Of a DNA stretch of 11,713 nucleotides, positions 5,626 through 11,713 are shown one piece after another. The stretch spans positions 1-11,713 of the forward strand of contig DDEP01000241.1 of assembly GCA_002336465.1 (NCBI GenBank), in the 5' to 3' direction. The notes under the pieces were generated by a model, which worked only from the letters and a program-made list of their open reading frames with translations, searched no databases and was not told the origin of the DNA. Source of the DNA: Pedobacter sp. UBA1951 (GTDB lineage: Bacteria > Bacteroidota > Bacteroidia > Sphingobacteriales > Sphingobacteriaceae). The position numbers were made by a program, and so were the translations under genes. Numbering within the stretch: position 1 is the stretch's first letter; the number at the start of each line of letters is the position of its first letter.

Positions 5626-7812
5626 TTGAAAGCCTTTCCTTTTTATAAACAACCAGATCAAATGGACTGTGGTCCTACTTGTTTACGTATGATTGCTAAA
5701 CACTATGGTAAAAACATTAGGTTGCAACGTATACGAGACTTGAGTGGGATTAATAGAGAGGGAGTTTCTTTATTAGGAATTAGTGAGGCCGCAGAAAAGA
5801 TAGGCTTTCGTACACAGGGGGCAAAACTTACTTTAGCTCAATTGCAAGAAATAGACTTGCCTTGTATCATACATTGGAATCAAAATCATTTTGTAATACT
5901 ATATGCTATTAAAAAAGGCATATATCATGTTGCAGATCCAGCAAAAGGTTTGATTAAATATACAAAAGATGAATTTTATAGCAATTGGATAAGCGTACAC
6001 AATAATGGGAGCAGCCAAGGAATAGGGCTGATGCTATCGCCAACTCCACAATTTTATGAACAAGAGGGAGATAAAAAAGAAATACTCGATTTTGGCTTTT
6101 TGCTACGTTATTTATATAGATATAAACAGCTTGTAATACAGTTGTTTGTAGGACTTGGCATAGGAAGCTTACTACAGTTAATCGTGCCGTTTTTAACTCA
6201 ATCTGTTGTTGATATTGGTATAAATACCCGTAATCTTAATTTTATTTACATCGTGCTTATAGCACAAACCATGTTGTTCCTGGGGCGCATGAGTGTAGAT
6301 TTTATACGCTCGTGGATTTTGTTGCATATTAGCACGAGGGTAAATATTTCAATACTGACTGATTTCTTGATTAAGCTCATGAAGCTTCCTATGAGTTTTT
6401 TCGATACAAAAATGACGGGGGACATCATGCAACGTATGAACGATCAGAAGCGTATTGAAAGCTTTCTAACTGGTTCAACATTGACAACCATCTTCTCAAT
6501 GTTTAACCTAGTCGTTTTTACCATTGTACTGGCCTATTATAATATTAATATATTGTTTATTTTTCTGGTAAGTAGTGTTTTATATACCTCATGGGTAATT
6601 GCATTTCTGAAGAAAAGAAGAGCGCTGGATTTTAAAAGATTTGATGTTTCCTCAAAAAATCAAAGCAGTATTGTGCAGTTGATAGGAGGTATGCAAGAAA
6701 TTAAACTGAATAATTGTGAAAGGCAAAAAAGATGGGAATGGGAGCATTTACAGGCTGGTTTATTCAGGTTTAATGTTAAGAGTCTTTCTCTGGGGCAAAT
6801 ACAACAGGCCGGAGCCTTTTTTATCAATGAAGGAAAGAACATATTGATTACTTTTTTGGTTGCAAAATCGGTAATAGATGGTCAGCTCACATTGGGTGGA
6901 ATGATGGCTATACAATATATAGTGGGACAGGTAAATAGTCCTATAGAGCAATTATTGAGCTTTATACAGCAGTTACAGGATGCCAAGATAAGTTTGGAGC
7001 GTTTAAATGAGATTCATGAGATGGAGGATGAAGAACCAGTTGAAAAGAATTTTTTACACGAACTACCATCACAACAAACCATAAGTATAAATAATTTACA
7101 TTTTACCTATCCGGGAGCTGGAAATGAACCCGTGTTAAAAGGAATAAATTTAACCATTGCCGAAGGAAAAACTACAGCTATAGTTGGAATGAGCGGCAGT
7201 GGAAAAACCACCATTCTAAAATTATTATTACGGTTTTACCAACCACAAAAAGGAGATGTTAAGGTAGGGGCTACCTATTTGGAACAGTTGGGTTTTGGTT
7301 TTTGGCGTAATCAATGTGGAGTAGTTATGCAAGATGGTTATATTTTTTCGGATACCATTGCAAAAAACATAGCTGTTGCAGATGAATACCCAGATATGAC
7401 TAAGCTGCAACATGCAATTAGTGTGGCAAACATCAATGATTTGATAGATAGTTTACCATTAGGACTGCATACTAAAATTGGAGCAGAAGGAAATGGAATT
7501 AGCCAAGGACAAAAGCAACGTATTTTAATAGCAAGAGCTGTTTATAAAGATCCATCTTATATCTTTTTTGATGAAGCAACTAATGCTTTGGATGCAAATA
7601 ACGAGCTGGTGATTATGGAAAACCTAGAGGAGTTCTTTAAAGGTAGAACGGTAGTGGTAGTGGCGCATCGTTTAAGTACAGTTAAAAACGCAGATCATAT
7701 AGTAGTTTTAGACAAAGGCCAAATTATAGAAGAAGGAAATCATGCAGAGCTTACCAGAAATAAGGGAGCATATTTTCATTTAGTAAAAAATCAATTGGAA
7801 CTAGGAAATTAA
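5626..7812 (+). CDS. Peptidase-containing ABC transporter (PCAT), GG-leader processing and export
   Basis: This 728-residue inner-membrane protein cuts precursors after Gly-Gly and exports the core using ATP. Residues 1-140 are a C39 peptidase with Gln9 (oxyanion), Cys15 in DCGPTC, His88 in NHFV and Asp104 in VADPA, all intact. The membrane domain covers about 160-440. The nucleotide-binding domain has Walker A GMSGSGKTT (Lys527), signature SQGQKQR (626-632) in place of LSGGQ, Walker B YIFFDEA (Asp649, Glu650) and the switch His681. The start is TTG: an in-frame stop at 5617-5619 leaves only ATT or TTG upstream, and the next ATG (codon 13) would remove Gln9. A poor start may hold transporter levels below those of the precursors. 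The HlyD gene follows 6 bases after the stop. Confidence 0.95.
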   Translation: MKAFPFYKQPDQMDCGPTCLRMIAKHYGKNIRLQRIRDLSGINREGVSLLGISEAAEKIGFRTQGAKLTLAQLQEIDLPCIIHWNQNHFVILYAIKKGIYHVADPAKGLIKYTKDEFYSNWISVHNNGSSQGIGLMLSPTPQFYEQEGDKKEILDFGFLLRYLYRYKQLVIQLFVGLGIGSLLQLIVPFLTQSVVDIGINTRNLNFIYIVLIAQTMLFLGRMSVDFIRSWILLHISTRVNISILTDFLIKLMKLPMSFFDTKMTGDIMQRMNDQKRIESFLTGSTLTTIFSMFNLVVFTIVLAYYNINILFIFLVSSVLYTSWVIAFLKKRRALDFKRFDVSSKNQSSIVQLIGGMQEIKLNNCERQKRWEWEHLQAGLFRFNVKSLSLGQIQQAGAFFINEGKNILITFLVAKSVIDGQLTLGGMMAIQYIVGQVNSPIEQLLSFIQQLQDAKISLERLNEIHEMEDEEPVEKNFLHELPSQQTISINNLHFTYPGAGNEPVLKGINLTIAEGKTTAIVGMSGSGKTTILKLLLRFYQPQKGDVKVGATYLEQLGFGFWRNQCGVVMQDGYIFSDTIAKNIAVADEYPDMTKLQHAISVANINDLIDSLPLGLHTKIGAEGNGISQGQKQRILIARAVYKDPSYIFFDEATNALDANNELVIMENLEEFFKGRTVVVVAHRLSTVKNADHIVVLDKGQIIEEGNHAELTRNKGAYFHLVKNQLELGN

Positions 7813-7818
7813 CAAGAT

Positions 7819-9114
7819 ATGCCGTTACAACCTGTTAATCAAGTAAATCATAATAGTGATGAAATTACAGAAATCATTACTGCTGTGCCTTCGTGGATCT
7901 TACGCCGGGGAATTACTTTAATATTACTTATACTTTTAACAATTATCTTGTTGTCGGCTTTTATCCGATATCCTGATGTGGTCAAAATGCCGTTAAAGGT
8001 AAACTCTATAAATTCTCCTAAAAGCCTTTTGGCTATGCAAAGTGGTAAACTTGTTAAGCTTTTGGTTAATGATGGGGCTGTTGTAGAAACCAAAACTCCC
8101 TTAGCTTTTATAGAGAGTACAGCAAAGCATGAAGATGTACTTAAATTATCTCAATTATTAAATAGATTCAATAAACACCTAAATAAAGATTCCGTTTTTA
8201 CTGAAACTTACGCTTTTAACAATCATTTGAATTTGGGAGAGTTACAACCTGCTTATCAAGCATTTTACCAAGAATACCTTCAATATGTGAACACGCAGAA
8301 AGACGGATTATTTCAAGCTCAAAAATCCTATTTGAAAAAAGATTTGGTGGATCTGCAAAAAATGGAAAAGCAGATATTAGAACAAAGGAAAGTACAGGAG
8401 CAAGAATATGCCAATGCTCAAACCGATTATGAAGCATATAAAAAATTAAGAAGTAAAAATGTAATCTCAGAAAGCGAATACAGGCAACAAGAAAATAAGT
8501 ACTTGGCAAGTAAATATCCTCTTCAGCAATCAACCACTTCTTTATTAAATAATCAATCGAATGTGCTTGCCAAGCAAAAAGAGCTGGTTGCTTTGGAGCA
8601 TACCATTGCAGAACAACAAGCAAAATTTATGCAGGCTTTAAATAGCATGATCAATCAAACCAATGATTGGTTGTTGAAATATGTAATATCCAGTCCAATA
8701 TCCGGAAAGGTTAGCTACGCAGGAATATTGCAAGAAAATCAGAATGTTTCCATTAATCAGGAATTGTTTATTGTAAACCCTGGAAATTCAAATTTCTTTG
8801 GCGAGGTTCAGATACCACAATATAACATGGGTAAAGTAAATGTAGGTCAAAAAGCTTTAATAAAACTGCGAAGTTATCCTTTTGAAGAGTATGGCATGGT
8901 TAGGGGCAAAGTAAGTTATATAACCGATGCAGCATATAAGGATAGCGTGTTTATAGCAAAAATAGATTTTACCGAGTTTGAACAAAAGAATATAAACAAA
9001 AAAGTGGTATTGAAGCCCGGCATGGTAGCTGATGCAGAAATTATTACCCAAGAAAGTTCTTTGTTGCAAAGGTTCTTAAGAAATATTACTAAAACGTTAA
9101 ATAACGGAGGATAA
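7819..9114 (+). CDS. HlyD-family periplasmic adaptor (membrane fusion protein)
   Basis: The 431-residue protein links the PCAT to an outer-membrane channel. It has a short cytoplasmic N-terminus, one transmembrane helix at about 31-49, the first half of a lipoyl-like domain near 70-100 (MQSGKLVKLLVNDGAVV), a long coiled-coil hairpin at about 120-280 rich in Gln, Lys and Glu, and the second lipoyl half at about 290-320 (ISSPISGKVSYAG). A beta-barrel region follows, ending in the conserved PGMVADAEI near 400. Six bases separate it from PCAT, so the two are very likely translated from one message. No TolC-like gene lies in the window; the channel must come from elsewhere. The length is normal for bacteriocin-type HlyD proteins. 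Confidence 0.92.
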   Translation: MPLQPVNQVNHNSDEITEIITAVPSWILRRGITLILLILLTIILLSAFIRYPDVVKMPLKVNSINSPKSLLAMQSGKLVKLLVNDGAVVETKTPLAFIESTAKHEDVLKLSQLLNRFNKHLNKDSVFTETYAFNNHLNLGELQPAYQAFYQEYLQYVNTQKDGLFQAQKSYLKKDLVDLQKMEKQILEQRKVQEQEYANAQTDYEAYKKLRSKNVISESEYRQQENKYLASKYPLQQSTTSLLNNQSNVLAKQKELVALEHTIAEQQAKFMQALNSMINQTNDWLLKYVISSPISGKVSYAGILQENQNVSINQELFIVNPGNSNFFGEVQIPQYNMGKVNVGQKALIKLRSYPFEEYGMVRGKVSYITDAAYKDSVFIAKIDFTEFEQKNINKKVVLKPGMVADAEIITQESSLLQRFLRNITKTLNNGG

Positions 9115-9130
9115 CTATCTATAATAAAAA

Positions 9131-9215
9131 GGGGTAGCCGATTGCAAGCGTACTACCCCAAAACGAGTAATGGCGTAAACCATTATCGCATAAGTAAACC
9201 TGCGTGAAGGTTTAC
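9131..9215 (+). promoter_or_regulatory. Three-stem structured RNA element, copy 2 (before precursor 2)
   Basis: This is the second copy of the element found before precursor 1, of identical length. Stem 1 is GGGGTAG/CTACCCC (9131-9137 with 9153-9159), stem 2 GTAATGG/CCATTAT (9167-9173 with 9180-9186, one G-U), and stem 3 GTAAACC/GGTTTAC (9194-9200 with 9209-9215, seven pairs). The 15-base loop of stem 1 is identical to copy 1. Relative to copy 1, stem 1 has two double changes that swap T-A pairs for G-C pairs. The element begins 16 bases after the HlyD stop and ends 34 bases before the precursor ATG. Confidence 0.75.
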
Positions 9216-9249
9216 ATAGTCTAAATCAATTAAACTTAAACACAAAGTT

Positions 9250-9504
9250 ATGAAAAAAATGAATTTACTCAGTAGAGCTGAGATGAAGAAAGTAATGGGA
9301 GGCGGTTCTGCTGAACCTGGCGACCCTAGCGATAGTTCCTGTGAAAAAGTTGGAAAAGGATATATCTCATGCATATCACCAAGTGGCCCATCTTATAGCT
9401 ATCCTGATATGTGTTGTACTTCTTTGGCGCAAGCACAAAGTTTTTGTCCTTCAGGTTGGATATATGGTTGTGTAATGCCAGATCTCCCTCCTTTTGAAGA
9501 GTAA
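9250..9504 (+). CDS. Precursor peptide 2: double-glycine leader, 6-Cys secreted core
   Basis: The 84-residue product carries the leader MKKMNLLSRAEMKKVMGG, almost the same as precursor 1, followed by a third Gly. Cleavage after residue 18 would give a 66-residue core starting Gly-Ser-Ala-Glu-Pro. The core has six cysteines (31, 41, 55, 56, 66, 74), enough for three disulfides, many Ser and Pro residues, and an acidic tail ending PPFEE. It shares only a CCxS motif (MCCTS) with the first core. It is the last gene of the operon, directly before the terminator and far from precursor 1, so the two may act as a pair or as independent cargoes of the same exporter. The core is not recognised; bacteriocin or signal peptide are the likely roles. 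Confidence 0.88.
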   Translation: MKKMNLLSRAEMKKVMGGGSAEPGDPSDSSCEKVGKGYISCISPSGPSYSYPDMCCTSLAQAQSFCPSGWIYGCVMPDLPPFEE

Positions 9505-9516
9505 TAGATATTTAAA

Positions 9517-9552
9517 CTGTTTTACCTAAGGTAGTTGTGAAACAGGCTTAGG
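9517..9552 (+). other. Interleaved inverted repeats in the 3' UTR of precursor 2
   Basis: CTGTTT (9517-9522) can pair with AAACAG (9540-9545), and CCTAAG (9525-9530) with CTTAGG (9547-9552). The two six-pair stems interleave, so they form either an H-type pseudoknot or two exclusive hairpins. The segment sits between the precursor stop and the terminator. The function is unknown and the stems are short enough to be chance. Confidence 0.35.
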
Positions 9553-9566
9553 ATAAATATTAAATT

Positions 9567-9594
9567 AAGCTGCTTCAATAGAAGCAGCTTTTTT
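9567..9594 (+). terminator. Rho-independent terminator of the peptide-export operon
   Basis: A perfect ten-pair stem AAGCTGCTTC/GAAGCAGCTT (9567-9576 with 9581-9590) with loop AATA runs directly into Ts (9589-9594). It ends the plus-strand operon 63 bases after precursor 2 and stands two bases before the stop codon of the convergent YdeI-like gene. On the minus strand the following T-tract is broken, so termination in that direction would be weaker. Confidence 0.9.
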
Positions 9595-9596
9595 AG

Positions 9597-10253
9597 TTAT
9601 TTTTCAGTAGGATTCTTCTTTCCCGAGAGCAGTTTTTCTACAGTTTTTTCTATTCTTTCATTTCTTGTTTTTTCTTGCTTAGCACTCAAAACCCAAAGAA
9701 CATATTCTTTTTTATTGCTGTATGATAAATGCTCAAAAAATGATAAAGCTGTAGGATGTGTTATTAGAGTTTCCATCAAGTAAGGAGGTAATTTTACAAT
9801 TTTATTGGCAACATCAACATAATTATCATATTCACTTTTTGGGATATCCCCATTTGCCAAGCCAGATTTTTTACCTTGCCCTTCTTGTTTTATGCGTAGT
9901 GCAGTCCAAGTTTCATCAATTGCGGCAGAAGCACAAGGCTCAACTTTATAGTTTTTTAAATCCTCCCAATTCTGCATTAAATTAAGATCTGTAGAAATAT
10001 TGCTCTTACTTTTAGGATAAATTAGCCAGCAAATGGTTTTTTCGGTTATAGAAAGAGCAACTTTTTCCAATTGCTGATAAAGCTCTTTGCGATTTGTGGC
10101 AAAAATTAGAAAGGCATCGGCTGATGGTATAAATTGATTGTTAAAAGCCACATCTGTTGGTATTGCTCCAAAATTCACAGGGTATTGCTCATTAACCACA
10201 GAAACAGAAAACCCTGATTTAATCTGTAATTTTTTCAGCAGCTTATTTTCCAT
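9597..10253 (-). CDS. DUF3052-like / YdeI-OmdA family protein
   Basis: The 218-residue protein has two parts. Residues about 5-122 resemble the DUF3052-type domain (LLKKLQIKSGFSVSVVNEQ near the start, CWLIYPKSKS at 75-84, AIDETWTALRIK at 111-122). Residues about 150-213 match the YdeI/OmpD-associated (OmdA) pattern: a helical region with FFEHLSYSNKKEYVLWVLSA at 172-191, then a Lys/Arg-rich KTRNERIEKTVEKLLSGKK. YdeI of enteric bacteria is linked to resistance to cationic antimicrobial peptides. This version has no signal peptide and the family is common in Bacteroidota genomes. It starts 4 bases after the TrmH-family gene, as the last gene of the minus-strand operon, so immunity to the adjacent peptides is possible but unproven. 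Confidence 0.75.
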   Translation of the reverse strand: MENKLLKKLQIKSGFSVSVVNEQYPVNFGAIPTDVAFNNQFIPSADAFLIFATNRKELYQQLEKVALSITEKTICWLIYPKSKSNISTDLNLMQNWEDLKNYKVEPCASAAIDETWTALRIKQEGQGKKSGLANGDIPKSEYDNYVDVANKIVKLPPYLMETLITHPTALSFFEHLSYSNKKEYVLWVLSAKQEKTRNERIEKTVEKLLSGKKNPTEK

Positions 10254-10257
10254 TTGC

Positions 10258-10794
10258 TTATAATTTTATTTTCGCAAAAAAGTCCCATAATACTATACCT
10301 GCCGATATTACGATGTTAAAAGAATGTTTGGTACCAAATTGAGGTATTTCTATACACTGGTCAATACGTTGCATTACTTCATCGGCCACGCCATTTACTT
10401 CATTACCAAATATCAAGGCATATTTTTGGTGAGCATCAGGCTTAAAAGTATTGAGCATCAAACTGTTTTGTGCCTGTTCAATGGCTATAATTTCATAACC
10501 ATCTTTGCGAAGATCATTAACGGCATCTAATGTATCATCATAATGCTGCCAGTCCATAGATTGTGTGGCACCTAACGCTGTTTTTTCAATCTCCCTATGC
10601 GGTGGTTGAGCCGTAATGCCACATAGGATTACTTTTTCTATGGCAAAACCATCCGCAGTCCTAAACACAGAACCTACATTGTGCATACTGCGTACATTGT
10701 CTAAAACAACAACTATAGGAAGTTTATCTTGTTTTTTGAATTCTTCTATATCAACCCGATTAAGTTCGTCTAATTTTAATTTCTTCATGTTCAT
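10258..10794 (-). CDS. TrmH-family (SpoU) RNA 2'-O-methyltransferase
   Basis: The 178-residue protein transfers a methyl group from S-adenosylmethionine to a ribose 2'-OH in tRNA or rRNA. The three knotted-fold SPOUT motifs are visible: motif 1 NVRSMHNVGSVFRTADGF (33-50) with the conserved Asn and Arg, motif 2 ALIFGNEVNGV (126-136), and motif 3 IEIPQFGTKHSFNIVISAGI (148-167). The second half of motif 3 has SFN where SLN is more usual. It is a catalytic domain with almost no N-terminal extension, like the short TrmH types. Its ATG directly follows the galactokinase stop codon with no bases between, implying coupled translation; codon 3 is another Met. The target nucleotide cannot be told from sequence. 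Confidence 0.9.
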   Translation of the reverse strand: MNMKKLKLDELNRVDIEEFKKQDKLPIVVVLDNVRSMHNVGSVFRTADGFAIEKVILCGITAQPPHREIEKTALGATQSMDWQHYDDTLDAVNDLRKDGYEIIAIEQAQNSLMLNTFKPDAHQKYALIFGNEVNGVADEVMQRIDQCIEIPQFGTKHSFNIVISAGIVLWDFFAKIKL

Positions 10795-11713
10795 TTAAAA
10801 TATCTTGGCAGGTCCATCTCCAATTTCTTGAATATAAATAGAAGGGGGGTAACCTATTTTTTGTTTATAAAAGCTATTGAGTTCTTTTATAAAATCTTGT
10901 TCTTCGCCTTTTTTCAATAATGCTATTGCACAACCTCCAAATCCAGCTCCGGTCATACGTGCTCCAATTACATCGAGATAGATGGTGCAAAAATCAATTA
11001 TGGTGTCCAGCTCAACTCCGGTAACTTCATAATTTTCTTTGAGAGATAAATGAGATTGGAACATCAATTTTCCAAAATAATCTAAATCTCCTTCTTTTAA
11101 TGCTTCTGCTGCATTTTTAACCCTTTCATTTTCTGTAATTACATGGCTGGCCCTTTTCAGTAAAGTCTTGTCTTTAACCAAATACTGATATTGTAACCAC
11201 TCTGCAAGGTTGAGGTCGCAAAGATATTGAATATTGACCTGCGTTTGTAGGATTTTAAGAACAGAATTACATTCTTGTACCCGTTCATTATATTTTGAAT
11301 CTTCCAGTTTTCTGGTTTTATTGGTATTGATGACAACAAGGTTGTAATTTCCTAAATTACAAGCAATCTCTTGATGCTGAAGAGAAGAACAATGCAATAA
11401 AATTGCTTTATGTGCTTGACCATAAGTAACCGCAAATTGATCCATTATACCCGATTGAACGCCAATATATAAATTCTCTACACGTTGCGTCATCTTAACC
11501 ATATCTAAGGGCGAGATTTTTAATTTAAAAAGATCGCTTATAGCGTAAGCCGTTAAAACTTCTATAGATGCAGAAGAAGATAAGCCTGCACCTACAGGAA
11601 TATTGCCAAAGTAATAAAGATCTAGCCCAGTTAAGTTTAAGTTAAATTCTCGTTGTAAGACTTCGATTACACCTAATGGATAATAAAACCATTCGTTCCC
11701 TTTTTTAGAGTAG
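10795..11713 (-). CDS. galK: Galactokinase, C-terminal about 305 residues (5' end off right edge)
   Basis: Galactokinase phosphorylates galactose at C1 in the Leloir pathway. The frame stays open to the window edge, so the Met at 11502 is internal, not the start. The visible part contains the GHMP-kinase ATP motif PVGAGLSSSAS (fragment residues 39-49), GVQSGIMDQF with the catalytic Asp (fragment residue 91), and the C-terminal glycine motif GARMTGAGFGGC. The N-terminal galactokinase signature (GRVNLIGEHTDYN type) is missing because roughly the first 80 residues lie beyond the window. It is the upstream gene of a minus-strand set with the TrmH-family and YdeI-like genes. The fragment is intact, with no frameshift. 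Confidence 0.93.
   Translation of the reverse strand, partial: YSKKGNEWFYYPLGVIEVLQREFNLNLTGLDLYYFGNIPVGAGLSSSASIEVLTAYAISDLFKLKISPLDMVKMTQRVENLYIGVQSGIMDQFAVTYGQAHKAILLHCSSLQHQEIACNLGNYNLVVINTNKTRKLEDSKYNERVQECNSVLKILQTQVNIQYLCDLNLAEWLQYQYLVKDKTLLKRASHVITENERVKNAAEALKEGDLDYFGKLMFQSHLSLKENYEVTGVELDTIIDFCTIYLDVIGARMTGAGFGGCAIALLKKGEEQDFIKELNSFYKQKIGYPPSIYIQEIGDGPAKIF

Noticed and set aside
5626..5664. ATG at codon 13 of PCAT as the true start
   Set aside because: It would remove Gln9, a conserved catalytic residue of C39 peptidases, and the conserved FPFYKQPD stretch.
8216..8623. 135-codon minus-strand ORF inside the HlyD gene
   Set aside because: It is antisense to a well-supported coding region and its product has no domain pattern.
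3621..9215. The two 85-nt copies as termini of a mobile element or as a CRISPR-like array
   Set aside because: They are in direct orientation, each tied to a precursor start, with no transposase, no target-site duplication and only two copies. The covarying stems fit an RNA role better.
9567..9594. Equally strong bidirectional terminator
   Set aside because: The stem is symmetric, but only the plus direction is followed by an unbroken T-run.
10795..11502. Galactokinase starting at the Met at 11502
   Set aside because: The frame stays open upstream to the window edge and encodes the conserved ATP motif PVGAGLSSSAS, so that Met is internal.

Overview
The window looks like a chromosomal segment of a Bacteroidota species, probably in the Sphingobacteriaceae (Pedobacter-like). 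The evidence is AT-rich DNA, starts without Shine-Dalgarno sequences, promoters of the form TTG-N19-TAnnTTTG, a double-glycine leader of the NLLSKAEMKKV type, and a VKOR-thioredoxin fusion typical of this phylum. The genus is an inference; no marker here settles it.

Left flank (1-1882): on the minus strand, a PAS protein with a lone DHp helix pair is followed by the N-terminus of a lipoprotein that runs off the left edge. A plus-strand thioredoxin-type glutathione peroxidase comes next and ends in a strong hairpin terminator. That terminator overlaps the 3' end of a small minus-strand XRE-family regulator.

Centre (1883-9594): a six-gene plus-strand locus for making and exporting two small cysteine-rich peptides. 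In order it holds a membrane VKOR-thioredoxin protein with a degenerate C39-like N-terminus, precursor peptide 1 (4 Cys), a thioredoxin-fold lipoprotein, a C39 peptidase/ABC transporter (PCAT), an HlyD-type periplasmic adaptor, and precursor peptide 2 (6 Cys). A rho-independent terminator closes it. The divergent XRE gene and a TTGTGA-N7-TCACAA palindrome between the two facing promoters suggest one control point. The implied pathway is: precursors carry an 18-residue GG leader, PCAT removes it and exports the core, HlyD joins to an outer-membrane channel encoded elsewhere, and the VKOR and thioredoxin proteins form or correct disulfides. The products could be bacteriocins or signals; the sequence does not decide.

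The most unusual feature is an 85-nt element, 88% identical in two copies, that precedes each precursor gene by about 30 nt. It folds into three consecutive stem-loops. Of the ten differences between copies, seven fall in stems and all keep or extend pairing, including two full compensatory pairs in stem 1. This points to a conserved RNA structure in the transcript. The similarity continues through the leader codons and stops near the GG cleavage site, so each precursor looks like a fixed 'RNA plus leader' cassette with a different core attached. A 16-pair hairpin also follows precursor 1.

Right flank (9597-11713): a minus-strand housekeeping operon of galactokinase (5' end off the window), a TrmH-family RNA methyltransferase and a DUF3052-like/YdeI (OmdA) protein. 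The last family has been linked to antimicrobial-peptide resistance, so its position beside a peptide-export locus is worth noting but may be chance. No gene-free stretch exceeds 200 bases.
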